Origin: Bidens hawaiensis
Taxonomy: Eukaryota; Streptophyta; Magnoliopsida; Asterales; Asteraceae
Direction: 5' to 3'
Length of the DNA: 64,000 bases
NCBI GenBank assembly: GCA_021521415.1
Contig: JAIQDT010000061.1
Span: 4,402,001 to 4,466,000, forward strand
How positions within the stretch are numbered: the stretch's first letter is position 1; the number at the start of each line of letters is the position of its first letter. Shown piece by piece: positions 1 through 10,837 of this stretch. A program made the position numbers and the translations under genes. The notes under the pieces were generated by a model, which was not told the DNA's origin, ran no database searches, and saw nothing but the letters and a program-made list of their open reading frames with translations.

Positions 1-4
1 TGTC

Positions 5-2034
5 TTGATGAGAGAAGACAAAGAGTTTGCCGACTATGACTTGGAAACAGCAGTCAACAAACTAAGAACTTTTGAACTTAACATGGTTCGTAAAGAGACA
101 CCAACTGATCAGGTTCAGGATCCAGGAATGTATGGTGCAAAAGTAAACTCAAGTTCAAGTTCGAAGTCTGAATCGTCTGCTTACTACTCAAAAGGAGACT
201 CGGGCGCTAACTCAACACATGAAGGTCATGTATCTCTCAACATGAATGGTGATGTGTGTTTTGTAGCTGGTGGATCAAACGCTTCTAAACCTCAAGCAAC
301 CAAGAGTAGTTTTTCCCCAAGTGTTTCGAACAACAACTACTCAAAGATGCCCATGAGTGTTAAATCTGCTGAACAGCAGTTTGCTCTCTATGCATCTTTC
401 ATTGCTTCGTATGAAAATTACATTCAGGGTAAGATTGTTGATCCTGCAACATTGGATGAAGACTATGATTAGATCGATGCCGATGATCTGGAAGAGATGG
501 ATCTGCAGTGGCAGATGGCGATGATTGTGAGAAGGGTTAAGAGGTTTATGAAGAAGACAGGTAGAAAGTTTGTTGGTGAGAGACCGGGTTTTGACAAGTC
601 AAAAGTGCGATGTTATAACTGTCAGCAGAATGGCCACTTTGCTACGGAATGCACAAATGAACGTGTAGAACGCAGTCAAAACAGGTCTAAACAACAGAGT
701 GGGGGTGGTAATGAGAATAGAGCCATGATTTCCAGACAGAATGGAGAATACAACTGGAATCTGCATGTTGAAGAAGTGTTCGAACAGGCCAATTTGGCGA
801 ACATCGAAACTGAAGATAGTGAGAAAGTGACTGGCGAAAGTGAAGCTTACATGGCAGAAGTGACAGACCAGCTTACCGAGGTAAGTACTAAACTCCTTTG
901 TACTAAATGTGCAAATCTGTCTGAACAATTGACAACTATAACTGATCAGTTTGTTAGTTTGGATGCTCAATTTAAAACCTTAAAAGAAGATCATCATTTC
1001 ACTAAAGCTAGAGAAAATAGTTACAAGGTAAAAATAAAAGCTAGTGAGAAAGATATTAGAAGTCTTAAAGCAAATCTAGCTGAAAAAATTCAAGTAATTG
1101 ATCTGAGCTATGAAGTGTTAGAAGAAAAAACCAAACTAATAGCTGAAAGGGATAAACAGATAGCTGATCACCAGGTGAAAGTGGTGGAACTTAACAGGAA
1201 ACTTGAGAAATTTAGAATTCCTCCGCTATACTTGATCACCTCGTTAGTGATCAAGGTTCACCAGTTAAAAGGGGAGGAATTGGATATCATGAAGTTCCAC
1301 CACCTTACAATCATAATTACACTTATGATCCTAGTAATCAGAAATCTGTTGATGTTGATTTTGGTCAGACAGTTCCGGTTAAGATTACTATTAAAGAACC
1401 AGAAGTTAGTAAAGGCGAAAGAAGTAAGTCTGTTTTGAGTGTTAAGATTTCTGTTCCTAGTCCTGTCTCATCAAACTCGGACAAGTCATCCGAGTCGAGT
1501 GAGACAAAAGAAAAGGCAGTGTTACCAAAAAGTGGAGAGAAACATAAAACAACTGAAAAGAAATCTCCACTAAACCCATATGTCCCACCATATGTGAGAC
1601 AAACGGGCAGTAATGCAGCCTCAACATCTAAAACAACTATTGAAAAGAAAGTTGAACACAGGAGTTGTTTCAGATGTAATCAATTAGGACACCTAATTGC
1701 TGATTGCCCTCTGAAGCAAAGATTCAGAGGTATGAGGCCTTCAAAAACTGAGAATAGAACTAATCACTATAATGGTAAAAATGAAAACTCATCAAAGTTC
1801 AGACATTGGACTAAATTTGGTTTTCAAAGAAATCGATCTCAGGTTTTCACTGCTAACAACCAAACCATAAGTAATAATTCATATAATTCACGAAGGTTTG
1901 GATGGCCTCATAGTCAATTTACAAGAAGGTATCCTTTTAGGACTTATAGAAATTATTCCGATACTAACTTTGGACAGCCAAAGTACGGGATGTATCGACC
2001 CAGGACCAATAGGTCGTGGGTCCCCAGATTTTAA
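5..2034 (+). pseudogene. gag: Sirevirus gag (3' part), broken by a nonsense codon and a frameshift
   Basis: Gag forms the particle and binds genomic RNA. Visible parts are a gag core segment, a first CCHC knuckle ([14 protein letters not shown], codons near 596-640), a long charged coiled-coil segment (about 840-1210), and a second CCHC knuckle (CFRCNQLGHLIADC, near 1663-1705) in a basic tail. The TAG at 470-472 is in frame; the second Sirevirus here has glutamine at the matching place, so this is a CAG-to-TAG change. Near 1216 the reading shifts to another frame, consistent with one deleted base. Gag ends at TAA 2032-2034, in the same frame as pol. The N-terminus is off the window. Confidence 0.88.
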
Positions 2035-2058
2035 TCATCTGATTTAATCGTGCAGGAA
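2032..2058 (+). promoter_or_regulatory. gag-pol junction: in-frame TAA followed by splice-acceptor-like GTGCAG|G
   Basis: The gag stop TAA is followed in the same frame by TCA, four variable codons and then GTG CAG G, six codons after the stop. The same spacing and invariant codons occur in the second Sirevirus (minus strand, 14528-14554). The pyrimidine- and A/T-rich stretch ending in GTGCAG|G resembles a plant 3' splice site with a TTAAT/CTAAT branch-point-like sequence at the stop. No donor site is assigned. The alternative is stop-codon readthrough. Confidence 0.5.
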
Positions 2059-5000
2059 CAGTTGAACAGGGCTGCAAACAATCTATGGGTTGTGGATAGC
2101 GGCTGTTCCCGGCACATGACGGGTAACAAGAGTTTGTTACACGAATGGAAACCTGTTCAGGGAGGAAGAGTGAGTTTCGCTGGAGAGAGCGGTGGAAGGA
2201 TCACAGGAATTGGGACGGTGACTAACGGAAAGATGACGTTAGAGAAAGTAAATTTCGTTGAAGAACTGAAGCATAATCTGCTGAGTGTATCGCAGATCTG
2301 TGACAACGATTACACCGTACACTTTACCAAGAATGAGGCGATCATGCTATATCCTGGTTTCAAGATACCAGAGGATTGGATAGTTATGAAGGCTCCAAGA
2401 GAAAAGAATACGTATATTATGGACATGAGGTCGACTGAGATGGCCACAGAAGAATCGTGTCTTCTGTCGAAAGCAACTGAATCGGAGTCCGAATTATGGC
2501 ATAGAAGAATGGGGCATATTCATCTTCGGAAAATGAACTACATTGTCAAGAATGGGCTTGTGCTGGGTGTTCCCTTGAAGAACTTCAACTTTGAAGACCA
2601 ATGCTTATCGTGCAAAAAGGGAAAGCAACACAATAAATCCCATCACACCAAGAAGGTTAATTCAATAGTCAGTACCCTAGACTTACTTCACATGGATCTC
2701 TTTGGTCCCGTGAATGCAAAAAGCCTAGGTGGAACATCTTACTGCTTGGTGATCACTGATGATTTCTCTCGATACTCTTGGGTATATTTTCTGAAGTCAA
2801 AGGATGAAACTGTTCAGATGGTAATAAATTTGATTACCAAGGTTGAGAATATTATGGGAAAAAGAGTTAAATACATCAGGAGTGACAATGGGACAGAGTT
2901 CAAGAACTATCAAATGGAGCTCTTCTGCTTACAGAAAGGAATAGAACACCAGTACAGCGCTCCGTATACTCCGCAACAAAATGGAGTGGCTGAGAGGAAG
3001 AACAGAACGTTAATTGAAGGAGCCAGAACCATGCTGGCAGATTCGAAACTTCCTGTGGTGTTCTGGGCTGAAGCTGTTGCAACAGCCTGTTATATCCTTA
3101 ATAGAGTGTTAACCGTTAAAAGACTAAATAAAACATGTTATGAACTTATGCATGGGAGAAAGCCCAACTTGAGTGGTCTCGAACCATTCGGGTCCCCGTG
3201 TTCGATATTAAAGACAAATTCTAAATTTGGTGAAGTAGCCGACGAAGGAATTTTGGTCGGATACGTTGTTGGGACTCCCAACAGACGAGTCTTTAATACA
3301 TCGACCAGCAAGATTGAGGTGGTCTGTAACACTGATATCACAAGTTACAAATCACCAAAACCAAGCACGGGACCCGCTGGGGTTTTCGACTATGATAGAC
3401 TTTTTAGATCTTTTAACATGCCTTACTTGGATTGTGCAGAAGTAGATGAAAGAATAGCTTCGAAGATGATTTACGATGAGGAAGACAATGTTGTGCAAAG
3501 ACCGTTGTACGATGAATGTCAGCCTTCCTCGTCAAATGCTGTCGATACCCCTGCTGCCTCTACTGAAGAGGAATTCTTCAATCCTTTTCACTCTCAACAG
3601 CAATCACCCATTGATGAGCTACCTTCGAACCTGGAAGACAATCTGCAAGTCAGTGCGGTTCCGACTATGAGAGTTCACAAAAATCACCCTTTGGAGAATG
3701 TGATAGGTGATCTGTCCGACGGTGTACAAACAAGACAAAGCTTGAATGAGCACACCCGTGTTTACACAAGCATTAAAGATACTGGAATCATAAACGAATG
3801 CTTGTACACCTGCTTCATCAGCCAGATTGAACCAAAGAACTATCAAATGGCTCTCAAGGACAGCTCGTGGGTCGAAGCCATGCAAGAAGAGTTAGCCCAG
3901 TTCAAAAAGATGGAGGTATGGAACTTGGTTGCAAAACCGAAGAATGTGCATGCGATTGGCACCAAATGGGTTTTCAAATGCAAGAGAGATGAGAAAGGGA
4001 TTATTATCAGGAACAAGGCGAGGCTGGTTATAAAAGGTTTTAATCAGCAAGAGGGGATCGATTACAATGAGGTGTTTGCTCCTGTAGCAAGATTGGAAGC
4101 CATTCGTTTGTTTTTGGCATTTGTTGCACATAAGGAGATGAAGGTATTTCAGTTAGACGTGAAGAGTGCGTTCCTTAACGGCAAAGTCGATGAGGTTGTG
4201 TACGCTGAGCAACCTCCGGGTTTTCCTGACCCAGACTTTCCTGATCACGTATACAAGCTAAGTAAAGCACTGTATGGGCTACATCAGGCCCCTCGTGCCT
4301 GGTACTCAACACTATCCGACTACTTGCTTGAGAATGGTTTTGAAAGGGGAAAGATTGACAGCACACTGTTCTTCAAGAGAAAAGGGAGCGACTTTCTTCT
4401 GGTGCAAGTCTACGTGGACGACATCATCTTTGCTGCATCAAAAGTCGCCATGTGTCAGGAGTTTGAGGCCGTCATGAAGAAGAGATTTGAAATGAGTGCT
4501 ATGGGTGAACTAACTTTCTTTTTAGGACTGCAGGTTGATCAGAAGAAAGATGGGATGTTCATTCATCAGACTAAGTATGTCCATGATGTTCTCAAACGCT
4601 TCAAGATGGAGGACATCACTCCATTTGATACTCCAGTCTGCGTCAACGATAAATTGGGTGTTGATTCAGACAACGATGCAGACGTGGACCCAACCCAATA
4701 TCGGGCAATAATAGGTTCTTTAATGTACTTAACTGCTTCTAGACCTGATATTATGTTTGCAGTTTGTCTTTGTGCTCGCTTTCAGGCAAACCCAAAGGAA
4801 TCTCACTTGAAGGGTGCGAAGAGGATATTACGGTATCTCAAGGGCAAACCTAAGCTGGGATTGTGGTACACGAAAAGAGGAGACTTGGAGTTGGTCGCCT
4901 ACACAGATTCTGATTATGGAGGGTGCAATCAGAGTCGGAAGTCAACAACAGGTGGATGTCAGTTTCTTGGAGGCAGATTAGTGTCATGGCAATGCAAGAA

Positions 5001-5358
5001 GCAGACCTCAGTCGCCATTTCAACCTGTGAAGCAGAATACATGGCAGCATCCAACTGCTGCTCCCAGGTTCTTTGGATTCAACAACAGTTGCGCGATTAT
5101 GGTCTGAATTTCACTCATACTCCTATTTGCATTGATAATACTGCTGCTATCTCAGTAACTAACAATCCCGTAAAGCATAGCAAAACTAAACATATTGACA
5201 TCCGTCATCATTTTATACGGGATTGTGCTGAGAAGAAACTGATTGTGCTCGAAAAGGTTGATACGTTAGATAATTTCGCTGACTTGTTCACTAAAGCGTT
5301 TGACAAAAATCGTTTTCAAAACCTTGTTGAGCTGAATGGGATGATCAATCCTGAGTAA
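2050..5358 (+). CDS. pol: Ty1/copia Pol polyprotein: protease, integrase, RT, RNase H
   Basis: This is an uninterrupted copia-order polyprotein. In order it shows the aspartic protease motif [10 protein letters not shown], a GAG pre-integrase zinc region ([13 protein letters not shown]), the integrase catalytic D in HMDLFGP, D in SDNGTEF and E in [10 protein letters not shown], the RT motifs [11 protein letters not shown] and YVDDIIFA, and RNase H with [17 protein letters not shown] and [11 protein letters not shown]. All expected catalytic residues are present. The frame is open from 2035, directly after the gag stop codon, and the first codon used (GTG at 2050) is only the start of the open frame. 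Expression would need stop suppression or splicing from gag. Length (1102 codons) is normal for the family. Confidence 0.93.
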   Translation: MQEQLNRAANNLWVVDSGCSRHMTGNKSLLHEWKPVQGGRVSFAGESGGRITGIGTVTNGKMTLEKVNFVEELKHNLLSVSQICDNDYTVHFTKNEAIMLYPGFKIPEDWIVMKAPREKNTYIMDMRSTEMATEESCLLSKATESESELWHRRMGHIHLRKMNYIVKNGLVLGVPLKNFNFEDQCLSCKKGKQHNKSHHTKKVNSIVSTLDLLHMDLFGPVNAKSLGGTSYCLVITDDFSRYSWVYFLKSKDETVQMVINLITKVENIMGKRVKYIRSDNGTEFKNYQMELFCLQKGIEHQYSAPYTPQQNGVAERKNRTLIEGARTMLADSKLPVVFWAEAVATACYILNRVLTVKRLNKTCYELMHGRKPNLSGLEPFGSPCSILKTNSKFGEVADEGILVGYVVGTPNRRVFNTSTSKIEVVCNTDITSYKSPKPSTGPAGVFDYDRLFRSFNMPYLDCAEVDERIASKMIYDEEDNVVQRPLYDECQPSSSNAVDTPAASTEEEFFNPFHSQQQSPIDELPSNLEDNLQVSAVPTMRVHKNHPLENVIGDLSDGVQTRQSLNEHTRVYTSIKDTGIINECLYTCFISQIEPKNYQMALKDSSWVEAMQEELAQFKKMEVWNLVAKPKNVHAIGTKWVFKCKRDEKGIIIRNKARLVIKGFNQQEGIDYNEVFAPVARLEAIRLFLAFVAHKEMKVFQLDVKSAFLNGKVDEVVYAEQPPGFPDPDFPDHVYKLSKALYGLHQAPRAWYSTLSDYLLENGFERGKIDSTLFFKRKGSDFLLVQVYVDDIIFAASKVAMCQEFEAVMKKRFEMSAMGELTFFLGLQVDQKKDGMFIHQTKYVHDVLKRFKMEDITPFDTPVCVNDKLGVDSDNDADVDPTQYRAIIGSLMYLTASRPDIMFAVCLCARFQANPKESHLKGAKRILRYLKGKPKLGLWYTKRGDLELVAYTDSDYGGCNQSRKSTTGGCQFLGGRLVSWQCKKQTSVAISTCEAEYMAASNCCSQVLWIQQQLRDYGLNFTHTPICIDNTAAISVTNNPVKHSKTKHIDIRHHFIRDCAEKKLIVLEKVDTLDNFADLFTKAFDKNRFQNLVELNGMINPE

Positions 5359-5438
5359 CCGTGTTTTGTGACTTTGATTAAAAAAAAAAAAAAAAACGTC
5401 ACTATCGCTTAGAATTTTGTCGGTTGCCTCAGTTTGAA

Positions 5439-5465
5439 GGACATATCTTCGGATATGTTTGGTCC
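5439..5465 (+). other. Stem-loop with cUUCGg tetraloop
   Basis: ACATATC (5441-5447) pairs perfectly with GATATGT (5452-5458) around the loop TTCG, closed by C-G. In RNA this is the exceptionally stable cUUCGg tetraloop class. Flanking GG and CC can extend the helix with a bulge. Confidence 0.65.
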
Positions 5466-5584
5466 TCATTTCTACTTGTAGAATATGAGGATAGCCATTA
5501 ACCAGATGACTGAAAGTGACCGGGGCGGTTTATGATGGGTTTTTATTCTTTCGCTGAAAATTAGTCGATCATACTTAGTTAGAA

Positions 5585-5611
5585 GGACACATACTTGTAT
5601 GTGGTCGGTCC
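5585..5611 (+). other. Second stem-loop, related to the first
   Basis: CACATAC (5588-5594) is followed by GTATGTG (5597-5603), a near-continuous hairpin. As in the first stem-loop it is preceded by AAGGAC and followed by GGTCC. The stem differs in sequence but keeps pairing, which suggests a duplicated and covarying structure. Confidence 0.55.
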
Positions 5612-6698
5612 AGCTGATCCATTGGATCTTCAAGATAGCCGTTTACCTGAAAACTTCAATTTGATCGGGGCGATTGAAGTTAAAATTTTCTTTGCGGGAG
5701 ATGAAATTATTTTTCAAGTCTACTACTTCGTAAGAAGTTCATTTACTATGTTTAACAGAAAATTGATCCAACCTTGGAAAGTGATAGATATACTGATTCT
5801 GTGTGCTTAACTAGTGAAGTTATTAGGCCTAAAAGACTTAGAACAGTCATTGTATGTCATGGTAGCTTTTTATGGTGCGTAAAAGTAGAAGTGATACTAA
5901 CTAAATCTACTCGATCTTACGTGGAAACTCCTTAAGAGTTGTGCATGTCTCCATATATATCTTTCCGAATGATAGGCAGAAAAGCGATTACCCAGTCATA
6001 CACGAGCCCGTGAGTGTTCTGATTCCCGTGAAGATAGCGTGTCAAAAAACTGCAGTGATCCAGATTCGGGACTTGCAGTTGTTTACTACTCTGAAGTTGT
6101 GTAAATACTTGAAAAAAAAAATGTGTGAGTTATTGAGACATTCTAGAGTTCATAATATTAATACTTCTCAATCAAGGTGTAAGAAAGAGAACGGGAAGAA
6201 GAGTCTAAAGATTGAAGAGTACTTACTATTTAATCAGACACTACGGGTCGAGGTCAACTCGGGGTGACTTGGGGAAAGCCAAATACGCTTTGAGAATAAA
6301 TAGGAGGCATCATAATCTCTGAGTTGTTGCCCACTTAAGTTTTGAGCTTAATTGAACCTAACCCGTATCACAGAAACGATGAAAACCATTCTAAGTCATT
6401 TACCTGCTTACAACCTGTTTCTTTATGTCATAATACAGCTGCACACGGATCTGTGTGACAGTCATGTAATTAGTATGATTCCTGTTCGGATCTTTTCTAA
6501 AACATGGTAGTCTCTGTCGAGACTGAAATTTGATCCCGTGTACTTTAATTTTTAAAAGTTTTTTCTACTTATGTAGTTGTATGATTTTATACCTGGTTAC
6601 TTGGTCTTGTTCGTATCATTTAACGCTTTAAAGATTGTTTTAAAACTAAATTGAAAATTGTTCAAATTATAGGGGTTTGTTTTGAAAATTTTAATATC

Positions 6699-6753
6699 GG
6701 CGAAGTTGTGCATAACTTCGCCTGCAATAGGCGAAGTTATCCATAACTTCGCC
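6699..6753 (+). repeat. Palindrome pair GGCGAAGTT...AACTTCGCC upstream of internal TATA
   Basis: Two consecutive perfect 9-bp inverted repeats lie at 6699-6707/6714-6722 and 6730-6738/6745-6753, each with a 6-base loop. The same word recurs in the leader at 7140-7400 and in this element's own LTR at 10488-10585. Confidence 0.85.
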
Positions 6754-6768
6754 TGTAAAATTTTGACC

Positions 6769-6778
6769 CTATATAAAG
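6769..6778 (+). promoter_or_regulatory. Putative internal TATA box for the envelope-like ORF
   Basis: CTATATAAAG sits 15 bases after the palindrome pair and about 670 bases before the ATG of the envelope-like ORF. A good plant TATA consensus in this position, with the same layout in another fragment at 38841-38852, supports an internal promoter. This is inference; no transcript evidence is available. Confidence 0.5.
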
Positions 6779-7139
6779 AAGTTTTAAGGTCAAACTGTTT
6801 ATTACTTTTCAAAACCCAGCGAACTTACCTTCCGTAACCCTAAGCGAACTTATCTATCGATCTCATCTGTGTTTATTTTTCCTTCGTTCTAATCCGACTA
6901 AAGGTGTGTAGTGTCGATACATCGTATATTCACTGACATTGACGTTAATCATCGGTCGTTTCGACCCGATTTACGACCTTGTCTATTCGAAACCTTAACA
7001 CTCGATTTTCAAATGTGTTTTCACGTGGTCGTAATCCACTTAAACGTCTAGATCATCATAAAATCAAGTTTTACGAGATCCGCAATTCCAAATTCACCAA
7101 CTTCACGTCGAATTGAAAACCTAACTGTCGCCGTTTCAT

Positions 7140-7444
7140 ATTCAGCGAAGTTACAGTTTAGGCGAAGTTATCCGTAACTTCGCCTGAGGTTTAACTTCGC
7201 CTAATATTTTATTACGTAACAGTATTTGAGGCGATGTTGAGGTTAGGCGAAGTTATCATTAACTTCGCCTTGCTCTTTTTACTTAACTGTTATCCGGCGA
7301 AGTTCAAGTTGAGGCGAAGTTGTTCCCAACTTCGCCCCACCTCTAACTTCGCCTATACAGAATAAATCACAACTTCGCTCATGGTAACAGGCGAACTTGT
7401 GATTTGCCTTGACGTTTATCTAACTTAGCCTGTTTGTTGCAGAA
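7140..7444 (+). repeat. Second palindromic word cluster in the env leader
   Basis: There are ten or so copies of GGCGAAGTT or its complement, several forming hairpins (for example 7162-7185 and 7253-7270). They run up to a pyrimidine-rich TTTGTTGCAG just before the ATG at 7445. The final TTGCAG also looks like a 3' splice site. Confidence 0.75.
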
Positions 7445-10334
7445 ATGGCTGCTGTAGCTGGAGCAGGTGGTGCAGGCGGTGATGACGGTGGAGATAACCA
7501 AAGACAGTTCTTCCCGGGTGACAACATGTATATAACATTAGACCCGGACGCGAGTGGTGTTGATGATTTCCGCGAAATAATCACATTCTTACTACGCTCG
7601 CGTATATTCCACGCGATTACAACAACTTTGCCGATATCCTTGCCAAACATTGAGGATTTTTGGCAGACCGTGGAGTATGACTGTCGCGTCGAGCCCCCGG
7701 TGATGCGCGCAACCGTCAACAATCAGATTGTTTAGTTCTCATCTGAACAAATCCGGGCGGCTTTACGGTTTGGAGATGAGACGAGGGATGACCCGACAGA
7801 CTTTGTAGCTCCTTTCCGAGATGGAGCGTTTCTGAGGATGGGATACTCTGGTCCCTTGGGGGATACTCAGAGATGGAAGGGGTTCTTACTCGATCAGTGG
7901 CGCTTTCTCATGCATGTCATGATTGTATGCATGTCAGGGAGAAAGGCGGGTACTGATGGCATGGGCGCGACCATGCAGTCGGCGATGACTGCTCTGACTT
8001 ATAATAAGCGTTACAGCTTTAGTCAGATGGTCTTCTACGAGATCGATCGACAGAGAAGAGCGGTGGCGCGTGAGAGATTTATCATGTATCCAAGATTCAT
8101 CCAAATGATCTTGAATCATGTTGCTCCAATGCTACCTCAGCGCCGCCCGATCAGATACGTTGAAAGTGTGAGCAAACGGATCTTCGCCCAATGCAGATCC
8201 TCCAGTGCGAGGAGCAAACCTGAGCTCCGTCCTCGACATACTCCACTTTTTGGGTACTTGATCAACTCGGAGTATGTGCCTGCTCGTGGGGACGAGTTTT
8301 GGGACCCGGCACCACAACAGGCAGGAGCACCTCAAGCTATACCTGTTGCTCCTGTTGTGTCACCGGAGGAGAATGTAGACCTTGACGCAGAGTTTGGTGG
8401 TCAAGGATTCTTTGATATGGAGAGGGTGGACCCTGAGGAAAATGTGCAATTCTCAGTTGAAAGAGTTTCGAGTGTGCATGTGACTAGGGCAGCTACAACG
8501 GTGGCTGACTCTGATTCTGAAGATGAGTTGGCTGAAGCGAGACGATTTTTGATAACTCAAGAACGAACTCATGGGAAAAGGAAGAGAACTGATGATGACA
8601 GCGAGTCAGACTATGAGGAAGAGGTACATCAGTTGATTCGCAGATCAAGAAGGGAACGGATAGGTGCAGGTTCGGGAGCTGGTGAGAGCTCAAGGGTGGT
8701 ACGTTTCACTCCACCCGCATTGTCCGGTATGACAATGGTCCCTTCAACATTACAAGTTACAAGGCATTGCTACGGATGTTCTCGTGGTAGCTACTTCATC
8801 TGCATTCGGCCTCCCACCCACTACATTCCAACTTTCGGCTCCGAACATTGTATCGTTGCCACCTCCAACTCTTACTCCAACGGAGGTCGTGGCACGATTT
8901 ATTGAGTCGACGGTTGTAGCAACTGCAGGATTACCAGTTACGTTGCCACCTACGGTTACGTATACGCCTACTTCTGCTGTCCCGGTTACATCGGAAATCC
9001 CTCCTCAGTACACTCAAGATATATCACATCTGAGGTTTGATTTCGATGCAACCCTATCAGACTCTGAACGAATAGCAGCACTTGAACGGGTCGTGGCAGA
9101 ACAATCAAGGGTGAATCTTATCCAGACCCATGCTATTCAGCGCCTTGTTGCAGAGAATCAGATACAGTCGTCCCTGCTGGTAGAACATGGCAAAATTATT
9201 GATGCTCTGAAGGAGTTCTTGGCATCTCAGGGGGAGACGAGCTGTAAAGGCGATGAGCTGAGGACTAAGAAGCGAAATGATAGAGACGATGATCCCAATG
9301 CATCGAAAGGTGCAGGTGGTGAGTTGCCAAGAACTGTACAAGCTCTTGGGACTTCCACAACTCAGGGGGAGTCGACAAGTGCAGCTGGTGGTGATGATGT
9401 GGTGGTAGTGGACGTTGAAGAGATGAATGATGAGTATATAGGTGATGATGATGTATTACCGGTGGATGAGATAGAGAAGATTGGTGCAGAGATAGTGATT
9501 GATAATGATATTGAAGAGGGAGAGATTGTAGAAGAGAATGTGGAGCATGAGATACCAGAAGTTGATAAGCCAGATATGGGTAAAGAGATTGGAAATGATG
9601 AGACGGAATGGGAAGAGCAGCCTAGATGGAAAGAAGGCTATGCTCAATGGTTTGTAAAAACGAAGAAACCGGCGGTCCTTACTATGTTTAAGAAGAGTTA
9701 CAACATTAGAGGCTATGCTGAATCGAGAAAGGGGATCATTTGCTGGATATATGATGAGCAGTTGAGGCTCTTTGTGATTAAAAGGTATGATGGTGTTCAG
9801 TACTTCAAAAGGCTGTTGAGATCGTTGAATACATTGCCTGAATGTGAAGTGAAAGACTTAGCCAGATTGGGATTGATAAACAGAAGTGATGATAATATGG
9901 CTAGAGTCATCGGGAAGATAGTATGGAAGGAGAGTATAAAGGAAAAGAAGTTCGAGCTGTTGAAACCACAAAAGGGAAAACTTATCGAAGACAAAGATAG
10001 AGGATTGAGAGCAGATGGCAAGCCTTGGATGATTATGAAGTATAAACCGATCCGGTGTTTGAAAGAAGTGCCGATGAAACAAATGCCCAAGGATGTTCTC
10101 AAAGATCTAAAGTGGTGGTATGTAGATTGTGAAACAGCTGAAGCAGTAATGGAGGACGAAGATGAACAAGAGCTGCTGAGAGTCTATGATCCGATGCATC
10201 TAGTGAACTTGTCTCAAGCTGATCTACAGGTGCTGAATGAGAAGAAGATATTTTATATTCCTACTTGGAAGGACGAAGCGAAGAAATATCAAAGAATTGT
10301 ATCAGTTTGTGTACGTGAAGGAGTTCATACTTAA
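7445..10334 (+). pseudogene. Sirevirus envelope-like ORF, broken by an amber stop and a frameshift
   Basis: This is the ORF after pol that defines Sireviruses; its function is not established and no known domain is recognised. The first part begins with a Gly/Ala-rich N-terminus. It is stopped by TAG at 7733-7735, and the same frame then resumes without another stop to 8905. The second part is open in a different frame from 8733 to 10334, so a one-base shift lies in the overlap 8733-8905. The second part has a proline/threonine-rich segment (about 8790-9000), a coiled-coil stretch (about 9055-9220), a strongly acidic stretch (about 9400-9620) and a basic C-terminus. I see no clear signal peptide or membrane segment, so envelope-like refers only to position. 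Confidence 0.7.
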
Positions 10335-10403
10335 AGATGAAGATTCAAGATTTTTGAAGATTACAAGACACGTGTTTGAACATAAAGATATGAAGCTACT
10401 GCC

Positions 10404-10412
10404 AAGGGGGAG
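10404..10412 (+). promoter_or_regulatory. Polypurine tract of Sirevirus 1
   Basis: AAGGGGGAG lies two bases before the TGTTGG start of the 3' LTR, the expected place for the plus-strand DNA primer. Confidence 0.8.
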
Positions 10413-10414
10413 TT

Positions 10415-10837
10415 TGTTGGTGCATGATGTCAGTAGTTCAGTATATAGTGTCTGTAATCGAGTCGTTTGGATTTGTGTTTGTATGTAAGCGAAGTTAGCT
10501 AACAAGTTCGCTGATATAGGCGAACTTGTTAGATAAGCGAAGTTAGTGACAACTTCGCCTGAACATGCCAGGCGAAGTTGTCGTGATATATATTCATTAG
10601 GTTACGGCTTATTTTGTAACAAGTTTAGTTTACGTGTTTACGAGTTCTGTAATCAGTGATTGATATCACGTGTTTCCGGTTGCAATACAAAGTGTCTTTG
10701 CTTATTGTAACGTGTGTTCGATAGTGTTAACTCGTATCGTCTTCTACGCTCGTAACGTCTTACGTAGAGATTCCGCACCTACGTAGAACGGGATATTCCG
10801 TGTAGATCCGGCTGGGAACCTACAGAAGGGGCCAACA
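10415..10837 (+). repeat. 3' LTR of Sirevirus 1
   Basis: 423 bp from TGTTGG to CCAACA, a perfect 6-bp terminal inverted repeat, directly after the polypurine tract. It contains the element's palindromic word cluster (10488-10585) followed by a TATA-like GATATATATT (10585-10594). The 5' LTR is outside the window. Confidence 0.85.

Larger units (their letters stand above)
5359..6698 (+). other. Non-coding spacer between pol and the envelope-like region
   Basis: About 1.3 kb without a convincing ORF. It begins with an A-run (5380-5396) shortly after the pol stop, carries two related stem-loops (5439-5465 and 5585-5611), and becomes AT-rich toward 6600. The short open frames here (for example 5941-6267) show no recognisable motif or low-complexity bias typical of coding DNA. 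Confidence 0.6.
1..10837 (+). mobile_element. Sirevirus-like Ty1/copia retrotransposon 1, 5' end off window
   Basis: The order gag, protease, integrase, reverse transcriptase, RNase H is Ty1/copia. The long non-coding spacer, the envelope-like ORF after pol, the second zinc knuckle in gag and the polypurine tract before a TGTTGG...CCAACA LTR point to the Sirevirus (SIRE/Maximus) lineage. The 5' LTR, primer binding site and gag start lie left of the window. After the 3' LTR the bases TAATT (10838-10842) would be the 5-bp target duplication, but its partner is not visible. Gag and env are each broken twice while pol is open throughout, so the copy is fairly young but not autonomous. Lineage is from recognised architecture, not a database search. 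Confidence 0.88.

Noticed and set aside
5941..6267. 108-codon open frame in the pol-env spacer
   Set aside because: No motif, starts in non-coding spacer, and is not conserved by any visible copy.
7733..7735. Programmed amber readthrough within the envelope-like ORF
   Set aside because: The following bases (TTC TCA) do not match the CAR-YYA readthrough context reported for SIRE1, and the ORF has a second break, so decay is simpler.
9797..10102. Antisense open frames across the envelope-like ORF
   Set aside because: Shadow frames of a purine-rich coding strand.
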